NCBI GenBank assembly: GCA_902728285.1
Contig: CACVBU010001147.1
Coordinates: forward strand, 411,466 to 475,465
Direction: 5' to 3'
DNA length: 64,000 nucleotides
Source of the DNA: Clytia hemisphaerica
Lineage: Eukaryota > Cnidaria > Hydrozoa > Leptothecata > Clytiidae
Under the pieces are notes generated by a model. It searched no databases, was not told the origin of the DNA, and worked only from the letters and a program-made list of their open reading frames with translations. Below, in pieces: positions 24,157 through 34,321 of the stretch (the first letter of the stretch is position 1; each line of letters opens with the position of its first letter). The position numbers were made by a program, and so were the translations under genes.

Positions 24157-27100
24157 AAGGGGTTGTTGATTATTTCCTGGACGATCTGAATATGGATTCC
24201 CTTTCATCACAAGAAGAAATTGTAAGACAATTGTTTGTTCATTTCTCCCTTTGACGTTAAACAGTGATTTCGTTACTTAACACTACACTATTTTTTTACG
24301 GGCAACGTAACAAAGGCGTAACGTAACAACCTTGGGTTTGCTTAATTAAATTCTTCGGAATTTTCAACAAGAATAGTAATTATTTCTGCTACATCAAACA
24401 CAACAAATGTGATGTACATATTTCATGTTAATTTCTATTTTGTCGTTTCATGTTAGTTTGACATCCACAAAGATTTATGGTCAGAGAAAAGAGGTAGTCA
24501 TGGTTACGAAGATATGGAGGAACTTCCATCCGAAGAAGAGGAAGAAGAAACAAACTTGAACAATGATGTGGATACTTACGAAGATTTCATCAAAGGTGCT
24601 CATAAACGCCGTCCAGCTGAATCGATCGATTGTTTAACCAGTTCACCAGATAAAAAGAAACTGAGGATAGAAGATGGTGTTGATTTACAAAATGATTTAC
24701 CGACCAGTACACCGGACGAAGATTGTCCGAAAATTCAAGATACTTTGATGTATTTGAAATATCATGTTTTGTCTTATGCCATGGACGTACACAAGAAATC
24801 ACTGGGGACGAATGGTGAAAAGTTTCCACATTCAGAGAGTGAGAATGCAAAATTGTTTTGGAATATGTGTTCAAATGAACGGGAAAAACCTCATGAGCCG
24901 CAGAACAATGTATCCGAGGGCTTGACGCTAGCTCAACAAATTCTTCAACAACAGGATTCGAGCGAAGAGAAGAGTATAAAAATATCGAACAGTGAATCGA
25001 GAAATGATTTTGAAAATGAATCGAGTTATAGACGTTTCTTAAGAAAGAATAGTGAGCAACTCAACATTCAAGCACAAAACAACCTCATAATGGAACAACC
25101 TTCACGAAAATATAATGTCGATCAAAATGAAATCCAGAGCTACCTTTTACCTGAAGTAAGTCTTTTTTTGCGAAGGCGTCTAGTTTCACGCTCGTCATGT
25201 TCATAGGCGAAAGTAAATGTATTTTTGGAGGTCAGTACGGACAAGTTGTCTTTTTTCGGCACCTTTCCGTCTGTACTTTAACAATTATTAAAGATTGACG
25301 TCACTAGACTAGTACTTTTTCAAGGAATTGTCGTCATTTCAATGTAAAGCTAAACACAAAAGCTATATCATATCATAGTATGCTCGGGAAAGCTCAAACA
25401 CGTACAGAATATTATAATTATTATAAAAGTTGTTTGCTTTAATCTAAATTTCTAGCTAAAGGAAGACAGTCCAGAAGAAGTTGACCTTGTGTTCAGTGGA
25501 ATAACTGACTTACTTCCCGAAAACATCTCCACCTCTTTCTCCCAGCATTTACAACAAACAGCCGAACCTACATTGTCACCTCTTGCGTCACTCAACAACA
25601 CAACTATCGATGATGGTGAAGAAGAGAAACGCAAACAAGAAACGAGGTTCCGTAAAGCTGTCTCCCTCACACAAGAAGATTCACAAGTTGACGATCCAAT
25701 GGAAAGACATCATGTTCGTGGTTACACAGACCTCGTGGAAGGACGTTCTCATGATCATGGTCATCCAGAAATCGTGGAAGGGTATAAAAAGGAACAAACA
25801 GACCTCATGGAAGGGTATCGTAGCGACCATACAGACTTAATAGAAGGGCGTTCTGATGATGATGATCATACGGTACCAGATAGCATGTTGGATTTCATCA
25901 ATGCTAGTGATGATCAAATAGGCCATGATTTCAATCAGTTTCAATTCACACAAACACAGACAATGGATAAAGAAGAAACACCAAAGAAGTTGAATGAAAA
26001 TGGAGAAGAAAGGTTTGCTTTTCTGGGTTATAAGGCATGTTTAAAACTCAGCTGCTTTCGAAGAAAAAAATCATTTTCCACGTGAGAAAGCATATTTCAG
26101 AGTCTTATGGAGCAATTTACTTGAATTTCAAAATGTAAGCTGATTTTTCACATCATTAGAACGCTTTTCTAGCATATTAATAAGCGGAGGAAAAGAAACT
26201 AACAAGGATTCCCCTAGTAACGGAGAGTGAAGCGGGAAATCATGTACTCTCAGGTGCCGAATAACCCCCACCCCCCCCCCCCCCCCCCACGCTTATTAAT
26301 TTTTCGATTTTTTTCCAACCCCCCGGACCTTATTAGGACCCCCCTGTTTATTAATTTTTGAAAAAATTCTCAGCCACCAAAAGGAAAGTTCCTTGTTTTA
26401 CTCTGATAAGCCTAAATTTAGTCTATTTTGACCCTTTTTAGGGTTTTCGAAGGTCCATTTTCCAATTCCCCGGTAATTAGGCCCCCCGTTTATTTAATTT
26501 GAGAAATTTTTCCAATCCCCCTCCCCCGTTTATTCGCCACCTGAGAGTACTGGACATGGTTTTTTTTGGATAGGATATGTTATAAATTATATCTTGGATG
26601 GTCACCTACTGAATCGTATTTTAAAGGTACAGTGTGAATCATATGATATCAGAATTGATGGCATCACAAGCGTGTTGGGGAAGTCAGTACCAACGAAGTG
26701 ATGAGGATGAACACGACAAGAGTGAAGATGGTGTTGTCCCTGGTTTGAGTCGAGATGAAAACCATGGTAAATCCTGTCAATCTAATTTTTGAATATTCAA
26801 ACTCTTAAAAAAGCCCTCCCTTTAAAATGCTCATAAACGCATAGTAAAAATGAAGATTCAACGCGTTTAACCAATTATTTTACAACGAAATTTATTAATT
26901 TTTTTTCTATATTTTGATTTTGCAGCTCAAAGAAGTAATTCTGCAGAAGAGGTTAGTTTTCAAACTTCTCATTGATTTAAAGGCTTACTTGTATGTTTCT
27001 TTGTCTTATAAGTACCTCCCTGTGTCAATTTTTAGTAAGGGGTGGAGGGGTAGAGGGGTCAATTGACGCCAATAACAAACGCTGATAGCGATAATGTCTC

Positions 27101-28977
27101 CTACTAGGTTTTGTTTTGTTTTGGGGATGAGGATTTTGAATTATTTTTCTTTGAATTCTGAAATTACATTAGTAGGGGCCACTATGTCGCGAAAAAGCTT
27201 CCCGTGTGCAGCAGCTTGTGCAAAGGGATTTTATGATTGAATATTGTTCCTTGAATGTAGAAGATCAAAATTTGAGAGGTGGGGCCGGGTGTGACCACCC
27301 GTTGCCATGGAAACTGACGTCATTGGTTACTGTGGCAACCAAAATAAAAAGTTGTCAAAATTAAAAAATTTTTGTTTCATTCGAAAGAGCATGAAAAACG
27401 GATAAAGAAAAAGGTCACAACCTATATCTGAAAATGAATATATCAGGAGATATTAAGGAAATAAGGCAAAATGACGTCATAAAACGATGACGTCATCGAA
27501 AAATAAAAATTTGCCAAAATTCAAAAACTTTTGGTTTTTTGGAAAGAATACCCTCCAGTGAACAAAAAATATTATTTCGAAAAAGTCTGAAAATCCTTTT
27601 TAAGAAGTCTATGAGCCAAAATTGATATTTTTATATTTTGCCTGTAATGTGCTTGGGCAAGCTCCAAGTCCAACCTTCGGCAGGCAAAAAATGAAATTGT
27701 CAATTTTGGCCAATAGACTTTTTTTAACGAATTTTCAAACGTTTTCGTAATATTATTTTATGTTCCCTGGAGGGTCTTTTTTCCAAAAAACTAAAGATTT
27801 TCGAATTTTGGCAAATTTTTATTTTTCGATGACGTCATCGTTTTATGACGTCATTTTGCCTTATTTCCTTTATATCTCCTGATATATTCATTTTCAGATA
27901 TAGGTTGTGACCTTTTTCTTTATCAGTTTTTCATGCTCTTTCGACTGAAACAAAAAATTTTCAATTTTGACGAGTTTTTATTTTGGTTGCCATAGTAACC
28001 AATGACGTCAGTTTCCATGGCAACGGGTAGTCACACCCGGCCCCACCTCTCAAATTTTGATCTTCTACATTCAAGGAACAATATTCAATCATAAAATCCC
28101 TTTGCACAAGCTGCTGCACACGGGAAGACATAGTGGCCTCTACTACATCCTATAAATATGGTACAGGTTGTTCCTGATAAATGGTAATTTCTCTTGTCTC
28201 ATTTTGGCTGCTTTCACCAAATACTTTCCTCCTGAAATATCACTGTCCCTTCTTCTTAAGTTGTTTATTACTGATCTAGTGAATTTCTTTCATTGTAGCA
28301 ACGTCATCAATACCAGTCACTGACACCAGCATTCCGTTATCATGCCAAAGCTCGCTCGCCTTTCCACTGCAACGATGGTGGGTTCTTTGTAGAGAATTAT
28401 AGTGTCATTGATGAATGATTAGGAATTTAACATAGCTTGTAAAGAGGCTTCTAAACCTCCCTTCATGGCTATCCCTCTTAAGACACCACCCTCATTACTC
28501 ACCCTCGCTTTATAAGACCCTTTTTCTACCCCCCTCTCCTTTAAGAAATTATTGAAGGCTTCTATATATCTTCTATGTTTATGTTTAAGGAGCCTTTAAA
28601 ACAGGATGAGATTTTTAAAAGCGCAAGTTTTGAAGTTACATGAAAATTTAGGAAACATTTAGAACATTTTAGTGACATGTCGGTATTTTTGCATTTTATA
28701 GAAACCTTAGTGGAACCAATGAAATAAATGTACCCAGTTTGGTCACCGTTACTGTCATTTAGTAGTTATAGCAACAAAGTTGGTACTCCTTGGTCCTGGA
28801 TTCTAATTTTTGACTTTTTTGATACCAGCAGGTGATGCGGTTGTTCCCGGTTCGTCGTCAACGGAAAGACTTCCGCATATTCATTTTTCACCTATTACCA
28901 CACCACAAAAACTTCGTCTTGGATTGTCCAAGAAAATGAAAGTGAAAAGAAATCTACATCTATACAACAAGGACTGA
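24157..28977 (+). CDS. Acidic protein with RAD51AP1-like C-terminal motif, 5' incomplete
   Basis: Exons: 24157-24221, 24457-25155, 25456-26012, 26627-26766, 26926-26951, 28299-28377 and 28832-28977, all in phase, about 570 residues seen. The first exon enters in phase 1, so an initiating exon lies upstream and I could not place it. The N-terminal half is acidic (LPSEEEEEETN) with a basic patch (KRRP, DKKKLR). A degenerate repeat of TDLVEGRS / HPEIVEGYK / TDLMEGYRS / TDLIEGRS sits in the third exon. The C-terminus reads TTPQKLRLGLSKKMKVKRNL. The LRLGLS-K-K pattern resembles the RAD51-binding end of RAD51AP1 and RAD51AP2, which help RAD51 in strand exchange. The rest matches nothing I know, so orthology is unproven. 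AATAAA occurs near 29363. Introns hold two transposons (26245, 27171). Confidence 0.65.
26245..26549. mobile_element. MITE family 'TACTCTC', copy 3
   Basis: TACTCTCAGGTGCCGAATAA at the left and TTTATTCGCCACCTGAGAGTA at the right are inverted. The copy is larger (305 bp), with a C homopolymer of about 20 bases. It lies in an intron of the RAD51AP1-like gene. Confidence 0.85.
27171..28145. mobile_element. Fold-back element, nearly perfect 975-bp palindrome
   Basis: The left arm (from AGTAGGGGCCACTATG) and right arm (to CATAGTGGCCTCTACT) are inverted copies over about 480 bp each, leaving little loop. ACAT flanks both sides and may be the target duplication. The arms contain six TGACGTCA octamers (27315, 27472, 27488, 27830, 27846, 28003) and X-box-like GTTGCCATGGAAAC (27301) and GTTTCCATGGCAAC (28011). 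No coding sequence. It lies in an intron of the RAD51AP1-like gene, between the exons at 26951 and 28299. Confidence 0.9.
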
Positions 28978-29766
28978 TACTGTAATCTGAATTTGATGCA
29001 TTTGACTGGTTGTCTCGACTGCAAACTCTTGAAATCAAGGAGCACTGGGTGTTGTATTAAATGGCTTTGTTTCAGAATGGATACCTCGTGAGTTTATTGT
29101 TTCAGACAGGTTTTGTTTATTCTGTGAAGAAAGTTCTGGGATACATAAATCTGGAGCAGATTACTTGTTTTTATTGTTTTATTTTGTTGTTAAAATTTGT
29201 ATTTATATGTTTATTTATTTGTAAATTTGTATTGATGCGTGTTGAATTTGAAAACCGAGAAAAAATCATGAATTTTTATATCAACTGTGCAAAACTCCAT
29301 TTTCTACGCTGTTAAAAATTGATTGAATTGAACACTGCTCAGGTCGAAGTCCACTGTCCAAAAATAAAACCCATTTATTTGTCAAATATTGATTAACCCA
29401 TCTACTCTTAAATTTTTCTAATGCAAGTTCAACCTTCAACCTGCATGCTCGCGATTTCTTTTAAAATTACATCAGCTTCAATAAGATCGCACCACATTTA
29501 CAAGTAAGATTTCTGAAAATTGGCTCCCGCCCGGAAATGAACTTATGTAATACGGATGTTACATGTCAAACTCTTGACAAGGTTTTTGAATACTAAGTTC
29601 TCTTTGGTTAGTGGTTGCACTCTAATGCACAAATACCTCTGCCGAGGGACAGTTTTCCAATACTGATAATTATTGGAAAATAAACCAAGTCTTTTTAGTT
29701 CTTTTTTTAGGTGACTAAAATTCATCAAATAGGGCCCACCTCACTGTTCTGATATACACTTTTTTT
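28978..29766. other. 3' flank of RAD51AP1-like gene
   Basis: AT-rich 3' UTR and spacer. An AATAAA near 29363 is a possible poly(A) signal. No other gene is supported. Confidence 0.45.
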
Positions 29767-29870
29767 TAAGAACATCCAAACTTTTTGAAGCCTTCGGATG
29801 TTCTTAACTTTTTCTTATTTTCATAGGTGTTTTAGGGTCCACAAAGCCTTAAAATGTTCTTAACTTGTTG
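29767..29870 (+). repeat. Hairpin repeat, copy 1
   Basis: AAGAACATCC and GGATGTTCTT form a 10-bp stem around an AT-rich loop (29768-29806), followed by GCCTTAAAATGTTCTTAAC. The same arrangement recurs in direct orientation from 31669. It is probably a small repeat family whose true ends I cannot fix. Confidence 0.55.
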
Positions 29871-30168
29871 AAGACTGTCTGTTTGTATTTTCTAGAATAC
29901 TTCAGAACACTTAGTCGGAATTTCTAGCCCGGTTTCCCTTTTGTGTCAAATTATATATAACAAGGACCTTTAGCATCTAGGACGTCAACTTTGAAAAAGG
30001 GATTGATACCTGGATCGCAGCTTTTTTCATATCAATTTTCTCATGAGAATAGTGAATTTTAGGGTAATTAATGGGCGTTTTTCAAATCTCATTTAGACTT
30101 AGATTCTTTTTTTGACGTCGTCTTTGGGACGAAAACGGTACAAGAAGAGTACAATAATTCTAAATGCA

Positions 30169-31439
30169 TACAGTATATGGCCCCCAAAACGGAGGTCGTC
30201 ATTAAAATGAAGATTCTGACTTGTAGATTTATCAGAATTAAACGATTTTTGTTTATTTTGAAAGAAAGATGGTTATACTTAAAAATGAGCATGTTTTTGC
30301 TGGTTTGAGACAGATTCAAAATAACATATTTGCGTCTAAAGGAAATATTTTAACACCAAAATTAGATAAAAATTGCATATAACTCACTCTAGCTCCTTGG
30401 ATATTGAAAATAAGTTATGAAAACTCTAGCTCCTTGGATATTGAAAATAAGTTATGAAAACGGGGTATAGGAACCTTTCTACACCTAATGCCGTTCAGAA
30501 AATGCAGATACATCTGTGACTTTAGAAGCTGGGTAAAAGATATAGCATCTTGAAGGTCAACCAGTATTTTGGGACCCTAGAATCATCATCAAGTTCTAAA
30601 TATGAGAAACAGCAAAAAATATTGGAATTCCATTCCTATCACCTTGAGTTAATAGTTTATAACAAAAAATTAACATTATATATAATTTTTTTCGCTGAAT
30701 CAGCAAAAACGGCAAATTCTCTCATTTTTTTGCAAAATATAGGAGAAAAATATCTTTAAAGCTTAATATTTTCAGTTTCAGTTAAGCTTTTTTTTGTAAA
30801 ATTTTCACAGCTTATTCCATACATAAATGGAACTATTTTCAAAAGAGATTTCTTTTCAAAAACTTGATTGAGACGTTGTTAAATCAAAAAGGTCATTTCT
30901 AAATTTTCAGTTTGGACTTTGCAATATCGAAAATCTTGAAATATTTCATTAAAATCATAAATTTTACATCCATCGGGTCGTAAATTTAAGGGGAAACACA
31001 AATATGTTCATATTCTTTCTCCCTATTACCACTGGGCTTAATAATTTGATTTTAACTACACCTCCGTTTTGGGGGCCCCAAACCTGTATTTTGACAACCA
31101 GGGGTATACTGTAAAAATTTTATCAAACAAATTTATGCCCAAAACCCTTTAAATCACATTTCCAAACTATGGTCAAAGTTTTGTATTCATATCTTAAAGA
31201 TATCTCGAGAAATCGCTAAAATTGCAAACCTCCGTTTTGGGGGCCATTAGAAAAAAGCTACCTATCTTTAAGCGATTGAAAAATATTGTTAAAATTGAAA
31301 ATTTTGAAAAAGAACTTCTGGGAAATGAAGTAGAGATGTTAAAGTTTTTCATGCAGCAAAAATCTTTGTAAAACCTTTTTTCCTCTAGATTTGAGAGAAA
31401 TTTTAAATTTGATCGCCGTTTTGGGGGCCACATACTGTA
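30169..31439. mobile_element. Inverted-repeat element (inner ends)
   Basis: TACAGTATATGGCCCCCAAA at 30169 is mirrored by TTTGGGGGCCACATACTGTA ending at 31439. Further TCCGTTTTGGGGGCC copies occur inside near 31064 and 31229. The AT-rich interior is non-coding. Confidence 0.75.
30387..30460 (+). repeat. Exact tandem duplication, 37-bp unit
   Basis: Two perfect copies of a 37-bp unit starting CTCTAGCTCCTTGG, inside the larger inverted-repeat element. Confidence 0.9.
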
Positions 31440-31668
31440 CTCTCGAGAATTAAAACGTCATTTTTTTACAAAAACTTTACTACTTTTCAGATTTGTCCAT
31501 GTGATATTAAATCTTGAAAAAAAATGCCATTTGATTTTGAGATTTACTTCACGTCCACATTGAATTCGCCGTCCTAGATGCTAAAGACCCAGCAAAAAGC
31601 AAATTCTAGAAAGGGGCACTCAAAAAGTGGCCGATAGGCCATAATCGAGTTACACGTATTTTTATAAG

Positions 31669-31860
31669 AGCATCCAAAATTTTTGAAGCCTTCGGATGTT
31701 CTTAACTTTTGTAGTTTTAAGCCTAAAAATGTTCTTAAGATGTTCTTATTTTCCTTATTTTTTGGGTATTTTTGTCCATATTCCTAAGAAATCGGATGTT
31801 TTAGAGTTCACGAAGCCTTAAAATGTTCTTTTAACTTGCTCTTAACATTTTGGCCATAGA
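31669..31860 (+). repeat. Hairpin repeat, copy 2
   Basis: GAGCATCC, then GCCTTCGGATGTTCTTAAC and GCCTTAAAATGTTCTT, repeats the arrangement at 29767 in the same orientation. The two copies bracket the inverted-repeat element between them. Confidence 0.55.
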
Positions 31861-32794
31861 AGAATTATGCTCTTATATAGTTTGTTCTTATAAAAAAGAC
31901 TTGTATCCCACAACAAATCTAATAATAGCACTCGTTTGCGTTACAAGATAACTTTTCATAACAAAAGGAGAAATCCCTCAATTAGCGATAAACATTGCTT
32001 TAGAACGTCATTTAATCTGCTATCTCATGATGAATGGAATGACTGTGTAAGGCATGTTCAATGAATCACGTGAACGTGTCCACGTGATAATCAATATTGT
32101 TGATGCCTCGGTTGATGCAAGATTCAAAATAGCAAGCGTTACGTAAGACGCGATGAGTAGCATTCAGTGAATTCATGTTTTCGGATTTTTCACGCCTCTA
32201 CGTTCGGGCTGCGTTCATACATCATGCTCATCGAGACGTTCTACTCTTTTTTCTTCTTGATAAGAAACAGACTTTTACAATGAGGCTTCCGCTATTCTCA
32301 TATTTGTAAAATTGAGGTATTTTAGGCTTAATGCCCAATTTTAATACTTCGAGCCCTGAATTGTTTGATATTGAGTAATACCAGGCTTTCACTGTTGTTC
32401 TTATATTTTGGTATTTTTTTATTTAACAGTTTTATGAGAATAAAAAGGCTCATAAATAGTAAAAAATGAGAACAATCTAAGAACAATGCTCAGCCTGGAA
32501 TGACTAAATTATAAAAGGAAATGAAGGAGCAAATCAGTAAAACAGGGTATTATGCTTTGTGTAAGCCAAAACCAATATAATAACAGTGCTCAATGTTATT
32601 GATAACAAAGCTTTATACTAGTTTTAGTAAAGAAGTTTCATGCCATCAAGGATAAGGTGTTGAGATTGCCACCTATCCGGGTCGGAACTTGTTAAACAAG
32701 CGAACTGAAATCATCGCCAAATGCCGTTACAGACGAAAATTTCTCCTCGAGAGATTCGAATGTTTTTTATTTTTAATTGATGTCAGAAAAATCA
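31861..32794. other. Intergenic, nothing recognised
   Basis: AT-rich. CACGTG palindromes occur near 32070-32090, but no gene start is visible beside them. Confidence 0.4.
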
Positions 32795-32801
32795 GTTAGA
32801 T

Positions 32802-33441
32802 CAACGGATTAGAATAGGTGGATTAACTTCTCTCGTTGCTCCCAAGAGAGATCCATTGTCTTCTCATTGTTACAAGAAAAATCTGTAAATGACTCTGCGC
32901 ACTCCTCGTTTAGTTTTTTCATTGTTTTTATAAGAACAATTTTCCAATTTATACAGTTTCGAAAACGAATTTGTCCTATGATTCGATCAATTTTGATGAT
33001 TTTGCAAATATTTTAAATCCTGCACTTAAGTTTTAGCATCAACAAACGCTAGACCAGTTTTAATGTAAATTTTTAATCTTTTGTCAATGGCAATCTTCAG
33101 ATAAGTGAAAATTAACGTATGGTCTATAACTAAGAAACTATCGATGGGTCACGAATGGGTTGCATACTGGTGAAAGAAGACTGTATTTAGAATTAGGAAA
33201 ATAAATTTCAAATTATTTGGCTAATTTCTGCATTGGATAGAAAGGGCTAAAAAAGTGCATTTTCTTATTTAAAATGTACCACGTGATACGTAATGACCAA
33301 TGAAAATGTTGAAAGTAATGATTTTTTACAACTTTTTTACAACTTATCAAGTTTTAATTGCTAGCAAACTCGTAAAAAAGTTTGATAACCTAACGAGGAG
33401 TGTTTTCTATGAGTTCTTAATCCACCTATTCTAATCCGTTG
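32802..33441. mobile_element. Inverted-repeat element with 7-bp TSD
   Basis: CAACGGATTAGAATAGGTGG and its inverse CCACCTATTCTAATCCGTTG bound 640 bp. The 7-bp GTTAGAT flanks both sides (32795-32801, 33442-33448). The interior is non-coding. Confidence 0.88.
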
Positions 33442-33448
33442 GTTAGAT

Positions 33449-34321
33449 GGCATGAAAAAAAAACCTAAAACACCATAGTTTTGTCCTAGTAACCAGAATA
33501 AGTAAGTAAATTTGAACCTCAAGCGAGTTGCCGAATCTCATCAAAATGTTGCTGGTTCTCGTAAAAATAGAGCGTATTTCGCTGATTTTAAATCGTGCAG
33601 TGGACGACTCAATCCAAACGCTCTTCACTTTATTAAAGAAGAAAAACTTGATTTATACATGATAAGAAATTATCCAACTTAGTTCTTAAAATGGTGCTGT
33701 TAATACTAGGTTTCCTAAAGCAGTTTTTTTAGATGATAGCATTTGCTTTGCATTTATTTGACGAAATATTGTTAGGTAAAGGGCATGAAACTGAATAAAA
33801 GACACAATTGTTTGATATTTACAGTACAGTTCAAAATTCATCTTTTTCTGCAGAAAAAGTCATACTTAAAATCAGACTATCATGAAATTTGAAAATAACA
33901 ACAATGTTAAAAAATTTCGCAATTTTGAAATTGAATGTCATCGAACTTTGATCTTAGAAAAGGGAACATTCCATAAGAATAACAAAATAAATGGGCTCAA
34001 ACAAAGCAGGTTTTATTGCTCAACATTCTAGGTTTAGACGTTTAAACAAATAAAACGCGTTGAGTTGGAAATGCGTTCGGTAAGATTGACAGAAGTAATT
34101 TTAGTAACCAAGGTTACAGAAGCACTGAGAAAAACTGCAAATTTAAAAAATGTGATAGGGTAAAATCACATTACACAGGTTTTCAGGTCTTTCTATTTAA
34201 CAGGTTAAATGTAACTCTAGATTTTATAAAGGGTCGTTGTTAACCACTCCCAAATTGCTTTATAAACATCCTATCAAAATGATGTTAAATAAAAATTGGT
34301 AGGGTTGGTTGATGATATAAA
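33449..34321. other. Intergenic 3' of PSMB2
   Basis: AT-rich sequence between a transposon and the PSMB2 stop codon, presumably including the PSMB2 3' UTR. No other gene is supported. Confidence 0.45.

Larger units (their letters stand above)
29964..31590. mobile_element. Large inverted-repeat element (outer ends)
   Basis: GGACCTTTAGCATCTAGGACG at 29964 is mirrored by CGTCCTAGATGCTAAAGACC near 31570. It encloses a second inverted pair at 30169/31439. It may be one element with layered ends or one element inserted in another. It carries no transposase frame. Confidence 0.6.
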
